Below, piece after piece: positions 1 to 9,256 of a stretch of 64,000 nt of DNA. Below the pieces are notes generated by a model. The model searched no databases. It was not told the DNA's origin and saw only the letters and a program-made list of their open reading frames with translations. The stretch is from Rhodocollybia butyracea (Eukaryota; Basidiomycota; Agaricomycetes; Agaricales; Omphalotaceae). Position 1 is the stretch's first letter. Each line of letters opens with the position of its first letter. The stretch covers positions 186,001 through 250,000 of the forward strand of contig JADNRY010000046.1 in the NCBI GenBank assembly GCA_015501585.1, written 5' to 3'. A program made the position numbers and the translations under genes.

Positions 1-1172
1 CATCCTGTCATTGCCGCCAAGGTATTGAATCGGGTGTTATACTTCCGAACCTGTTCATTCTCCTTCATCCGAATATTACCGAGTTTGTCCTCGGCTTCAC
101 CCTGGGCATCGAAAAGACCGAAATGGTCTTGAAGTTCCTTCACGAGTGCCGAAAAGGAGTTCATCCATGCCGGGGGGTTTATCGGGTTCGGATCCAGAAT
201 GTCCGGTACGAACCATTCCCGAGCGGATCCGCTAAGGAAGGAAAGAGCATACATGACCTTTTTCTGGTCAGTGAAGTATGATGGGCGGTCAATAAAGACT
301 AAGGAAAGGGAAACGAGAAACTCCTTGAGTTTCCGAGGTTCAGAGCCGTCGAAAACATCGGGCTCCTTGACTTTGGCTTTGCCTTCCGATGGTTCGGTTG
401 ACTTGCCACCGAGGAGGGTTAACGCATTTGCGATGGAATCGATAGATCCTCCGAATTTGTCCATTAGTTCCAATACTGCACCGGCATCAGGCTGGCCGCG
501 AGCATCGAGAAATCTACCTCCGCGGGGACCGCCGGGAGGATCACCACCACCACCATTACCTGGGGGAGGGGGCGGAGGAGGACCACCACCACCACCACCA
601 TTTCCTGGGTCGTCCGGAGATCCAGGGGGTCCAGGAGGATCAGGGGCAGCATCCCCATCATCACCATCAGGGTTGTTAGGAGGTTCATCGGGAGGATTGT
701 CGGGAGGATTATCGTCCGGATTCTCACCTTCATCTGCAAATTCTCCTTCTCCTGTGTCCTCTGGTTGTTCGACAATTGGAGGCCGGTCGTCACCCGTAGT
801 GGTACGAGATTGGTTCGAGAAGAGAGCTCCTTGGAGCTGTTCGGCAAAGGAAGGGGAAGGTGCCGAAGCAATCCTTCCGCGACGAGGAGTAAGGACTAAT
901 GCAGTACCACTAGCACTGGGAATTTCCTTAATGTCGTATTGGTCGACATTGATGTTACCTAGAACTGCCTCAGTAGAGACAGAAGTGTTCGGAACAGCTA
1001 TTGCGGGTCCGAAGCCACCCGAGCCTCGTCGGCGAGGGTTTCCGGCCGCAGAAATAGAATCATTGTAAGGCAAAAATGACTGAGCATTGGCCAGAAAGGG
1101 ATTAGGAGTCTCGGTCGGCTGGATCCAAGTTTCAGAGACTGTCCGAATTCTAGGAGGTTTTCTTGGAGGCAT
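1..1172 (-). CDS. Ty3/gypsy-type Gag polyprotein, partial (runs off the window)
   Basis: This is an uninterrupted minus-strand frame from the ATG at 1172-1170 to base 1, about 390 codons, with no stop. The N-terminus is basic and proline-rich (MPPRKPPRIR). The middle is low complexity, rich in Asp, Pro and Gly, with polyglycine and polyproline runs at roughly residues 150-230. From about residue 290 a retrotransposon gag (capsid-like) domain is visible, with FLSGSAREWF, then a W..F...L...FG stretch and EQVRKYNTRFNTLA. Gag proteins of this family package the element RNA in cytoplasmic particles. Protease, reverse transcriptase and integrase would lie outside the window, beyond base 1. The lack of stops in about 1.17 kb suggests a fairly young copy. 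The upstream LTR and primer site at 1220-1935 belong to the same element. The family call is from domain pattern only. Confidence 0.85.
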   Translation of the reverse strand, partial: MPPRKPPRIRTVSETWIQPTETPNPFLANAQSFLPYNDSISAAGNPRRRGSGGFGPAIAVPNTSVSTEAVLGNINVDQYDIKEIPSASGTALVLTPRRGRIASAPSPSFAEQLQGALFSNQSRTTTGDDRPPIVEQPEDTGEGEFADEGENPDDNPPDNPPDEPPNNPDGDDGDAAPDPPGPPGSPDDPGNGGGGGGPPPPPPPGNGGGGDPPGGPRGGRFLDARGQPDAGAVLELMDKFGGSIDSIANALTLLGGKSTEPSEGKAKVKEPDVFDGSEPRKLKEFLVSLSLVFIDRPSYFTDQKKVMYALSFLSGSAREWFVPDILDPNPINPPAWMNSFSALVKELQDHFGLFDAQGEAEDKLGNIRMKENEQVRKYNTRFNTLAAMTG

Positions 1173-1219
1173 TTGTTTTTAAAAAAAAACAGTTGTCAGA
1201 TACGGCGTTAACAAGTACA

Positions 1220-1230
1220 AGTTTAAATAT
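1220..1230 (-). other. Candidate self-priming primer-binding site
   Basis: Two bases after the inner LTR end, the minus strand reads ATATTTAAACT. This is the exact reverse complement of the 11 bases at the inferred 5' end of the element RNA (1513-1503). Tf1/sushi-type gypsy elements use exactly this arrangement: the RNA folds back on itself and primes reverse transcription without a tRNA. No tRNA-type site beginning TGG is seen at this place. Confidence 0.6.
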
Positions 1231-1232
1231 AC

Positions 1233-1935
1233 TGTTAAGATCGTGCAAGACCGAAGAAGAACCGATCGGTATCCGAAAGGTACGTATTGACGAAGTGGGT
1301 CTCGGACCGATATCGGAGATCGAAGAAGAAGTGGGACGTGCGGTATAGCTATTAGCTAGACCCTTGTCACGCCGAATAGTCCCAAGATGAAGTTCAGGAG
1401 ACAAAGATAGATTCGGCCGATGTAACGGCCAACGAGTAAGACGAGAGAAGGATAGACTAGGGCGGAACTTAGTCGGACAGAAGGTCTGGTTTATCCAAGT
1501 TGATATTTAAACTGAGGACTACTGTACAAGGTTGCACTACTTATATACTAAGAGTCCGGGGCTTCCGGATCGGTAGAAGACAATAGTCGGAAACGTATAT
1601 GGAAGACCGAAGTAAGTAATACAATCATAAGACAATAATACTCAATAGATCGGAAAGGGAATATAATCGAAAGATAATAAGAACCAATTAGAAAGTAATC
1701 CGAAAGGTCCGATGGCGGTACGTCATCGGACAAAGATAACAGATAAGATAGGAAGATAACGAAAAGAGATAAGATGACGGAAATAGACGGGATGGAATCG
1801 GAATGATGCTGGGATGATAGTAGAGGTGATCCGGTGATGATCCGAAGGATGCCGATGCGGCATGGTCGTAACAGAAGCGTTGAACTTGTTGTTGAGCACT
1901 GAAGTCTGAAGGTAAATTCACAAAATCACATGACA
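1233..1935 (-). mobile_element. Putative 5' LTR of the gypsy-type element
   Basis: Read on the minus strand, the stretch upstream of gag can be framed as TGTCATGTGA (outer end near 1935) to TTAACA (inner end at 1233), the TG...CA ends usual for LTRs. It holds a TATA box and an inferred transcription start, and a primer-binding site follows its inner end. The outer end is uncertain: another TGTCA begins at about 1947. The partner 3' LTR is outside the window, so the length (about 700 bp) cannot be confirmed by comparing the two copies. Confidence 0.55.
1503..1547 (-). promoter_or_regulatory. LTR TATA box and inferred transcription start
   Basis: On the minus strand a TATATAAG box starts at 1547. 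The 11-mer that mirrors the primer site, AGTTTAAATAT, begins at 1513, 34 bases downstream. That is the normal TATA-to-start distance, so the element RNA probably begins there. This would make 1513-1233 the R-U5 part of the LTR. The start site is inferred and has not been mapped. Confidence 0.55.
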
Positions 1936-1947
1936 GGCGCTTTGACA

Positions 1948-2362
1948 TCCCAAATAAGGCAAAACGATTCTGCTTAGCTTAATTTGGACGCCATCAAAAC
2001 CAATTGGGACGAAATTCCCACGCAAAACCGGCCATAAGGACGAGCCTTCATTTACATTCAGGACTCGTAATGTTGGATTAGGATTTGTCATTACAAGCTC
2101 GTAATCTAATGTAGGTATAAAGCTGTAGTCAGCGGATGCTTCTGCATCCGTTTGTTCTCTCTCTTCTGACCGTCATGGAGAGGACAACCGGAATACACTT
2201 GTTGCTGTCTATTTACCCTCAGGAGCCTATCACAACAATCAAGTCGGTCGAGACTACTGTGACCATCCATCCCTGCATCAGGAAAAAGTAACCCCTATAA
2301 TATGACCTATCATACGTATCTTTTTTATAGCTGTTTAAAGGTCCCCCTGTACATATGGTTAG
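1948..2362. other. Stretch without a recognised gene
   Basis: This stretch lies between the LTR and the DNA transposon. Only short chance frames are seen. It probably represents host DNA or older repeat remnants. Confidence 0.4.
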
Positions 2363-2370
2363 CTTAGACC

Positions 2371-2402
2371 AGGACCCCTGATTATACGGTTGGAACCCGG
2401 TT
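2371..2402 (+). repeat. Left terminal inverted repeat
   Basis: This is the 32-bp left end of the DNA transposon. It differs from the right end at one position (G here, C in the right end), which breaks the GGTTCGAACC word present in the right copy. It is flanked on the left by CTTAGACC. Confidence 0.8.
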
Positions 2403-3807
2403 AAAAAATCTCCAGCCAAAGGCTGGGATTATACGAACCAAAATTGGGCTCGGGGACCCCCAATTATACGAACAACCAGGCGAAAAAATTTTCTCTAAAA
2501 TGATATTCGCATTTTTTGCGGTTTCTACGTTCCCTGGATGCCTGATATATGACTGTTTTCTACTGTTTCATATAATTATCTTTCGAAGATTTGAACTACA
2601 ATCGGTGACAAAAGGTGATGAAGCGCGGCGATATTTGTTACTCTACAATGCGAATTTATATCCCACAAGGCCAAACAAAATTTATAACCTCTAGCGCCGG
2701 CAAGCGGCATAGCCCGCCACCTCCTTGCCATCAGACCCAAGATCGTTACACTTCGACACTGCACGGTTTGTAACAAATGTAATTTCACAGTATATACATA
2801 GTCCATACTAGTAGAGACTTAGACAAAATAGTAGTGTGATGAAACGCAGGTATTCTAGATGACAACGCGACTGCATTAACGCTAACGGTATCTCGCCATA
2901 GGAGACGCACCGGTTGTGATGCGGAAGCTAGATGGGACCCATGAGTTAGACCTTGCCAGCTTCATGAACAGCGACGCACGCACCGGTATCTGACAATGCC
3001 GAATGCACGTCGACTAGTGAGAGAAACGCCAATGTAACTTTACTCACGATGCTGCTTATCGTACCGTGTGATGAATATGAGGTGGCATCGGAAATACATT
3101 GGGAGACAGTAAGTGAGAACAGATAATCACGTATCAACGGTCATAGTTGGGTAATTCAATGGAATATTCAAGACTGAGACGAAGATGATTCCGTTATCGG
3201 CACAGACGACAACAGCCAGGCGCAATTAGCCCGAAGACAGGAGTCAACAAAATCCAAACCAAAAATAATATCAATTTCCGGAGATCCTTCGTATGGGATA
3301 GCTTCAACGGGATACTGAAAACCGAATAGGCTGTGGAAGACGTTACAAGGACACGGACGGGTCCAGTGGGTAACGGGAGACCTCTACAACAAAAGAATCC
3401 ATAAGAGATCAGGGAGTAAACCAAGCAAGGATCTCGGGAGTTAAGCAGAGCAGCATAAGAGACCCCAGCTATGCAGAAAGAGAGTATGCCATGAATGGCA
3501 AGGGGGAAAGCGATGATTGCGCTGGGTTGTTCCTCTTACCTTTATATATAGTAAAGCCTCTTATATTTCAAAAATATGGTATCATTATTGATCTACTTTA
3601 TCGTATTATGGCCATATTGCAGACATAATATCGAGTTATAGTGGCTGCCGCATACAGCTAAGGGCATCCTCCGGATCATAGAAAAGGCCGGCAAACTGAA
3701 CAAGAGCAAGCCGGAGTCGGCCACACGTGAATTATTGGATCTCGAACCGATTTCTAAGATCTCTGCGATCCAAAATTTTCGAACGACCGCAAGACCCTCT
3801 ACCTAAA

Positions 3808-4192
3808 GAGGGCTGTTCAATTCTAATCGCGTTAAAAATCGCGAGTGCTCACGATTCACTCAAATGAGAGCCGACGAGTGCCACCCTGACTAACCCTGAG
3901 TAATAACAAGATGCGCCCGGACCTCCGTGCCCTCACAGTTTGGCTCGTTCTTACTTTTTGGTAGTACCCATGCCCTAAGTAATGTGTAGGGCATTCAACA
4001 GATATAAGAATGGTACAAATTAACTAAAAAGATAGTGTCCTCCTTGTACCTACAGCTTCCTAGAGCTCGATGAGTCCAGTCATGGCTTTGGCATTGCACC
4101 TGATATAAGCATCAGGTGGCATCGTCGGCCTCTCATTTGATTGAATCGTGAGCATTCGCGATTTTTGCCGCAGTTAGAATTGAACAGCCCTA
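3808..4192. mobile_element. MITE-like element with ~80-bp imperfect inverted ends
   Basis: About 80 bases from 3808 match the reverse complement of about 80 bases ending at 4192, with scattered mismatches and small gaps. The shared core is AGGGCTGTTCAATTCTAA, then a block with GCTCACGATTCA and CAAATGAGAG. The element is about 385 bp, carries no gene, and lies inside the larger transposon. Ends reading (T/G)AGGGCTG are hAT-like. No clean target duplication is visible at its edges, so it may be old or an internal palindrome of the host element. Confidence 0.6.
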
Positions 4193-4323
4193 AGACTTAG
4201 AAGGTAGCGGGAATTTGCAATCGCTGGAGGCCATCTGATTCAGGACAGCGGCTTGGGGGGTTTCCTGATACGAACTTCTCAACTGGGTGTGGTCTTCAAA
4301 CCCCTTTGATTATACGAACGGGC

Positions 4324-4355
4324 AACCGGGTTCGAACCGTATAATCAGGGGTCCT
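4324..4355 (-). repeat. Right terminal inverted repeat
   Basis: This is the 32-bp right end of the DNA transposon. On the minus strand it contains GGTTCGAACCC, which also fits the RNA polymerase III B-box consensus. That is probably coincidental, because no A-box or tRNA fold is visible. It is flanked on the right by CTTAGACC. Confidence 0.8.
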
Positions 4356-4630
4356 CTTAGACCTCTAGCTACATAGTGCTCTGAGTCCAGTTCAAATGGA
4401 ATATCAATAGTATCAGGCTTAATATAACAACTGTAAGTACTAGCAAACTGTAAATTACAACTGATTCTAGTAGCACTAGTGTGAAACTTACCAACAGCTA
4501 CTGCATTTAAATGCAGTAGAATCTTCTGTCTTCACTTCTTGTAGTGATAGTACTTATGTCATTGTTCCTTAGCGTTAGAACAACAAAAAGGTTCGTGTCA
4601 AAGTCATGAAATGCTTTTTCCCACAAGATC

Positions 4631-5691
4631 ATGGTCTGCCTCATTGACCTTCCACTTGAGATATTATCATCTCTTCCTCTCTATATCCGTAACATCGAAG
4701 ATTTCACAGAGGCAGCCTCCACATGCAGCATTCTCTACTACGCATTTTCTTCTGCTTCACCGAACTGCATTTTACGACTGGCTGCGGCATCAGCCCCGAC
4801 TTTTGTGCAACCTCATCCTCATTTTCTGATTGCAGCAACTGCGCGCCAGGTCAGCGATTGGGCGCTGGGAAATGCTGAAAATACCGAGCGACTGCGTCGG
4901 GCATTTCAAGGCGGTGTCGAAGCACTTTTCGAATTGTGTATCGAAAAAGCTGGATTATCACTTCAGGACATCCGACGCCTTCACTTGGCACGGTTCTCCA
5001 CTATCAATCCCCTTGCTGATAAAATCGACAAAATGGCTGGCGCTCAGTGGTATGAGACGGAAAATTTTTGGGATGGCGGAGTCTCTGAGGCAGCGACCCT
5101 TGACACTGACCCTGGTCGCGCGGCCTTCCAGATCATCATCTACGGTGAACTCTTCGCTTCGAGTATGCAAGCGTATTTAGAGCCAGACAAAAATCTCCCG
5201 AAATTCGATTTGGATGTCAGGCTTGATTATATCAAGTATTGCATCCCAGACTGGGTTTGTAAATCTTATCCAGGTATGGAAGTCCTCCCTGTAGGGCCAT
5301 ACGCAGGAGATGTCGATCTAATCAACTACCTGGTGATCAAATCGTGTTACAACACCTATTAACCTGTAGGCGTTGGAACAAACTCTGGCGCAGCGTTACT
5401 CGAGAAATTGGGCCGGACTTTGAGGAGAAGTGGAAACAGAAATTATGGTGGGACGCAGTTCAAGTCCAGGGACTGGAAGGCATGAAGGTGCTGGGAGACG
5501 GTGGTGTTGAGGATTGTCGTGGGACTCTGGCCAGAATCAGGTCCCAGGTTGAGAAGCTGGATGAAGGTGATGAGCCTGCAAAACATAGCATACCGAGACG
5601 GAACTCGGAGAACCACGTTTCCTATGCGCCTGACTTTTCCCAAGAAGTTTACGTCTGTATGTGTAGTTATTGGGGAATGCCATCGCCTTGA
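4631..5691 (+). pseudogene. F-box-like gene, copy A, frameshifted
   Basis: The ATG at 4631 opens a 243-codon frame. Its start, LPLEILSSLPLYIRNIEDF, has the leucine/isoleucine spacing of an F-box, the motif that links substrate adaptors to SCF ubiquitin ligases. Compared with copy B, this copy has a 5-base net insertion at about 5310-5330. That shifts the frame and gives a stop after IKSCYNTY. The remaining third of the protein continues in another frame at 5344-5691 (LQHLLTCRRWNKLW onwards), so the two halves together cover the whole gene. A splice event cannot remove the difference, as no 5-base intron is possible. Proteins with this layout are common in Agaricomycetes and uncharacterised as far as I know. 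The F-box call rests on pattern only. Confidence 0.7.
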
Positions 5692-5756
5692 CTCGAGTCT
5701 TGCAGATATTCAGAGATAGAATTTCTTTATCTTGTACACCCATACATACAAAATAC

Positions 5757-5975
5757 TACACTACAACCTCTTCATCCAAAAACCTCTTCGGTTCGCGCGC
5801 GCAAGGATCATAATCTTCATTCTTGAATTCTCCGAACTCCCATTTGTAGCAGTCCTGTGGTGTAGAGGCAATAAGCTTGGTTATATAACGACAAGAAGTA
5901 TAAGGAAAGGTATTTACTACACAATCCAATTCCTCCAGAGCATCTGCAACCTCCCAGCTTTCAGTAGGATGATTC
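5757..5975 (-). pseudogene. ATG15 3'-end fragment
   Basis: The minus strand repeats the end of the ATG15 gene found intact at 9089-10586. It has a coding piece ending ALEELDCV, an intron starting GTAAATACC and ending in AG, then the last exon [10 protein letters not shown]. The stop codon of the intact gene is missing here because about ten bases are deleted. There is no lipase core and no start, so this fragment cannot make the enzyme. Confidence 0.75.
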
Positions 5976-7676
5976 TCCTCTGCGAAATTACTAGAACGAT
6001 AAAGAAGCACCCGGCTTTCAGATTTTCAGAGTCGGGATTGCCATGTACGCACGCGCGTTGTGACCGATGTATAGATGTCGACTCGTATGATTCAGCTACT
6101 TACTCAAGGACCTACTTCATAAATACTCAGCATGTTATGTCTGAGCGTCAAAGCGAAGACCTCACATGAAGACTTCACACGAAGATTCACACGAACCCCT
6201 ACTACGAAGACCACCGTCATCGGGTGCTTGAAATTTTTGTCGTCGGGCTCGTCATACGACACATACTTCACTGGTGGCAGCCTGCTATTGTGGATTGCAC
6301 GCTGCTGCATCCGTTTCCTCTCATGGGAGAGGATAACTCAGTATCTGCAAAAGTCCAGACGGTTTATCATCTCTCAGTACTAGCTTTCCTTTCGAAGACG
6401 ATTGGACAGACACAGTAAAGCCTCACCTCGGGTCGTAATGGCGCTGAATATACCCTAGATGCATTGACATTGGACTTTCCCAAAAGTCTTGTCACACACC
6501 CCATCGCTGTGTGGTCCAGCTATTTCGCTGACTCAAAACTGCGCAGACTACATGATTCAGTTGACCGTGCTTTGTTTCTGGTTCTGCCCAAGCGAGTGTT
6601 CGCTGTATCAGCCATCCTGAAAACTGGATCTCGTTTTGCACAATTGATCCTGGTACTCTTTAGCCATATGTGATTACTGCGATGGAACTCGTGGAGCTTT
6701 TGTCATAATGCTTGTCTTTGAAAATCTTCGTCCTTCTATGCCTGCATTGGTGCTTATCTCTCATAGTCGCACTCCTCACATTAATGGATTTTCTATGTTG
6801 GATACAATCTCCAACTGTCCACGTCGCCTGTTCGCGCTGGCCCCTACAACAACCAGCCCATTGATGCCTGGGACCGTGTGGAACACATTTTAGCTAGAGT
6901 AGAAGAATGTATCATGCTCCGATAGTACCACGGCCCAGAACAGGATCACCAATCTTATTGTTATTTGCCTGCTGCACATACCTCCTACACCTTCCATCCT
7001 CGGAAGCAGTCGAAGCTGACACGCCGGATTCTGAGCAGGCAGAGTGATTCACCTGCGGGCAGACCATTCATCCCCTTCCAACGACTGTCTTTCACATCGA
7101 TGATTACTGGTGCTGGACGATGCCTTCGAGCGATTTTCCCCTCCTTGGGATATACCTGAACTACCTCAATATGACTTAATTAGTGGTGTGATACGTTTGT
7201 CTTTTGTACTGGAAGATGATGCCAACGCCGTTATTGGATCTTTTCAAAGCTAGCATTGAGGTGTTGGCTCCCGGATTGTCAAATCAACGGTACATCGGTC
7301 CATCATTTGCTTTGTTGTGTAGAATCTTATCTGATTCTCGTATCCTAACTCTTACGGCTAAGTTTGTCTGTGATGTTCTGGCTGTATTTGCACATCAGGA
7401 GCCGTATATTCCCGATCCTCACTTGTATGAGAAATTGAGAATGCTTAACATCGTTTGTTCCTCAATAGATGCTTTGATAAACGAGGATGTAACGTTCTTT
7501 TAGTTCATGTGTAGGCTCGACGACGGCATTTCTTGGTGCTGATCATAGCATTGTGGAGGCCATGCATCCCAGGCATGTATTCGCGATACTTGTGGTTGGG
7601 GCCCCTGGCAGTTCCTAAATGGGACCACGTCCGTTATACTAACACTACCACTACCAGAGCCATGAAGTCGGAATGA
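5976..7676. other. No recognisable gene; decayed sequence between the duplicated blocks
   Basis: Only short open frames occur, the longest being 99 codons at 7204-7503. None carries a motif I recognise. Stretches with fairly protein-like composition in shifting frames (for example around 7110-7260 and 7204-7500) suggest a decayed gene, but I could not name it. Confidence 0.4.
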
Positions 7677-7775
7677 TATGAAGTCAAATTCATGAAATGC
7701 AGCTTTTTCCCACAAGATGGTCCTTCTTGACCTTCCACTTAAGATATTATCATCTCTTCCTCCCTATATTCCCAG
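7677..7775 (+). pseudogene. Third, truncated copy of the F-box-like gene start
   Basis: About 100 bases repeat the 5' flank and first codons of copies A and B. They hold a CATGAAATGC-like leader, TTTTTCCCACAAGAT, then a start codon at 7719 and LLDLPLKILSSLP. Similarity ends at about 7775, just before a short CTTGACCAGTGCGGG / CTTGACCGGTACC repeat. It is a stub of about 20 codons and shows that the block has been copied at least twice. Confidence 0.65.
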
Positions 7776-7879
7776 CCTTGACCAGTGCGGGTTCTCACTG
7801 GGCACAGCCAGATACTAGCCTTGACCGGTACCGACCAGTGTGGGTTTCACTGGGTGTCATCGCCTCCTCCCAATAAAGT

Positions 7880-9256
7880 CAAAGCCATGAAATTCGGCTT
7901 TTTAATAAATCCTTCGTTCCTTCCCACAAGATCATGGTCTGCCTCCTTGACCTTCCATTTGAGATATTATCATCTCTTCCTCTCTATATCCGTAACATCG
8001 AAGATTTCACAGAGGCAGCCTCCGCATGCAGCGTTCTCTACTACACATTTTCTTCTGTTTCACTGAACTGCATTTTACGACTGGCGGCGGCATCAGCTCC
8101 GACTTTTGTGCAACCTCATCCTCATTTTCTGATTGCTGCAACTGCGCGCCAGGTCAGCGATTGGGCGCTGGGAAATGCTGAAAATACCGAGCGACTGCGT
8201 CGGGCATTTCAAGGCGGTGTCGAAGCACTTTTCGAACTGTGTATCGAAAAAGCTGGATTATCACTTCAAGACATCCGGCGCCTTCACCTGGCGCGGTTCT
8301 CCACTATCAATCCCCTTGCTGATAAAATCGACAAAATGGCTGGCGTTCGGTGGTATGAGACGGAAAATTTTTGGGAAGGTGGGGTCTCTGAGGCAGTGAC
8401 CATTTACACTGAATCTGGTCGCGCGGCCTTCCAGATCATCATCTACGGTGAACTCTTCGCTTCGAGTATGCAAGCGTATTTAGAGCCAGACAAAAATCTT
8501 CCGAAATTCGATTTGGATGTCAGGCTTGATTATATCAAGTATTGCATTCCAGACTGGGTTTGTAAATCTTATCCAGGCATGGAGGTCCTTCCTGTAGGGC
8601 CATACGCAGGAGATCGTAAACAACTACCTGGTGATCAGATTGCGTTACAACACCTATTAACCTGTAGGCGTTGGAACAAACTCTGGCGCAGCGTTACTTG
8701 AGAAATCGGGCCGGACTTTGAGGAAGAGTGGAAACAGAAATTATGGTGGGACGCAGTCCAGGTGCAGGGACTGGAAGGTATGGAAGTGCTGGAAGATGGT
8801 GGTTCTGGGGATTGTCGCAGGATTCTGACTAGAATCAGGTCCCAGGTTGAGAAGCTGGATGAAGGTGATGAGCCTGCAAAACATATAATACGAAAACGGG
8901 ACTGGGAGAACCACGTTTCCTATGCACCTGACTTTTCCCAAGAAGTTTACGTCTGTATGTGTAGTTATTGGCCTTGACTCGAGTCTTGCAGGTGTTTAAA
9001 GATAGATTTTATTTAGCTTGTACATACAAAATACTATAATACAACCTCTTCATCCAAAAACCTCTTTGGTTCGCGCACGCAAGGATGTCTATTCATCATA
9101 ATCTTTATTCTTGAATTCTCCGAATTCCCATTTGTAGCAGTCCTGTGATGGAGAAGCAATAAGCTTGTGTAAAGACAGGATGTATAGGAAAAGGTACTTA
9201 CCACACAATCTAATTCCTCCAGAGCATCGGGAACCTCCCAGCTTCCAATGGGATCC
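7880..9256. repeat. Segmental duplication, copy B
   Basis: This is the counterpart of 4590-5975. Its right part is the genuine 3' end of the intact ATG15 gene, so it is probably the parental copy. Confidence 0.8.
7934..8977 (+). pseudogene. F-box-like gene, copy B, premature stop
   Basis: The ATG at 7934 opens a 255-codon frame. It is nearly the same as copy A over the first 230 residues and starts with the F-box-like LPFEILSSLPLYIRNIEDF. Here the frame runs correctly through GDQIALQHLLTCRRWNKLW but stops at TGA 8699-8701. Copy A has CGA (Arg) at this point. After the stop the same frame stays open to 8977 with conserved sequence (EIGPDFEEEWKQKLWW onwards), so one substitution has cut off about 90 residues. 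If parts of the N-terminal region suffice, a truncated protein could still be made. An SCF adaptor role is inferred from the N-terminal pattern only. Confidence 0.7.

Larger units (their letters stand above)
2371..4355. mobile_element. Non-autonomous DNA transposon with 32-bp inverted ends and 8-bp target duplication
   Basis: The first 32 bases (2371-2402) and the reverse complement of the last 32 (4324-4355) match at 31 of 32 positions. The ends begin AGGACCCCTGATTATACGGT. Immediately outside each end lies the same 8-mer, CTTAGACC, at 2363-2370 and 4356-4363, as expected for a target-site duplication. Inside, near both ends, the word ATTATACGAAC is repeated (about 2431, 2462 and, on the left side of the right end, about 4309). 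No transposase frame is visible in the 2 kb, so the copy must depend on an enzyme made elsewhere. An 8-bp duplication fits hAT-like transposases best. The ATTATACGAAC repeats recall pogo-like elements, which duplicate TA, so the superfamily is left open. Confidence 0.8.
4590..5975. repeat. Segmental duplication, copy A
   Basis: This stretch matches 7880-9256 through most of its length. Both hold an F-box-like gene on the plus strand followed, tail to tail, by the 3' end of ATG15 on the minus strand. Similarity stops abruptly inside the penultimate coding part of ATG15, at about 5975. Because intact ATG15 lies next to copy B, this is most likely the derived copy. Confidence 0.8.

Noticed and set aside
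540..600. Possible CRISPR or satellite array in the CCACCACCA-rich stretch
   Set aside because: It is a short codon-repeat run within gag (Gly and Pro codons). There are no spacers, and CRISPR is not expected in a fungus.
199..1068. A 289-codon plus-strand frame rich in Pro, Gly and Ser
   Set aside because: It is the antisense shadow of the gag frame, whose domain motifs are on the minus strand.
3424..3475. A stretch resembling part of 5S rRNA (GGATCTCGGGAGTTAAGCAG)
   Set aside because: Only about 25 bases resemble 5S. The rest does not fold or match the known boxes, and it lies inside a transposon.
4324..4340. RNA polymerase III B-box-like GGTTCGAACCC on the minus strand
   Set aside because: It is part of the transposon terminal repeat. 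There is no A-box or cloverleaf nearby, and the left copy of the repeat has lost it.
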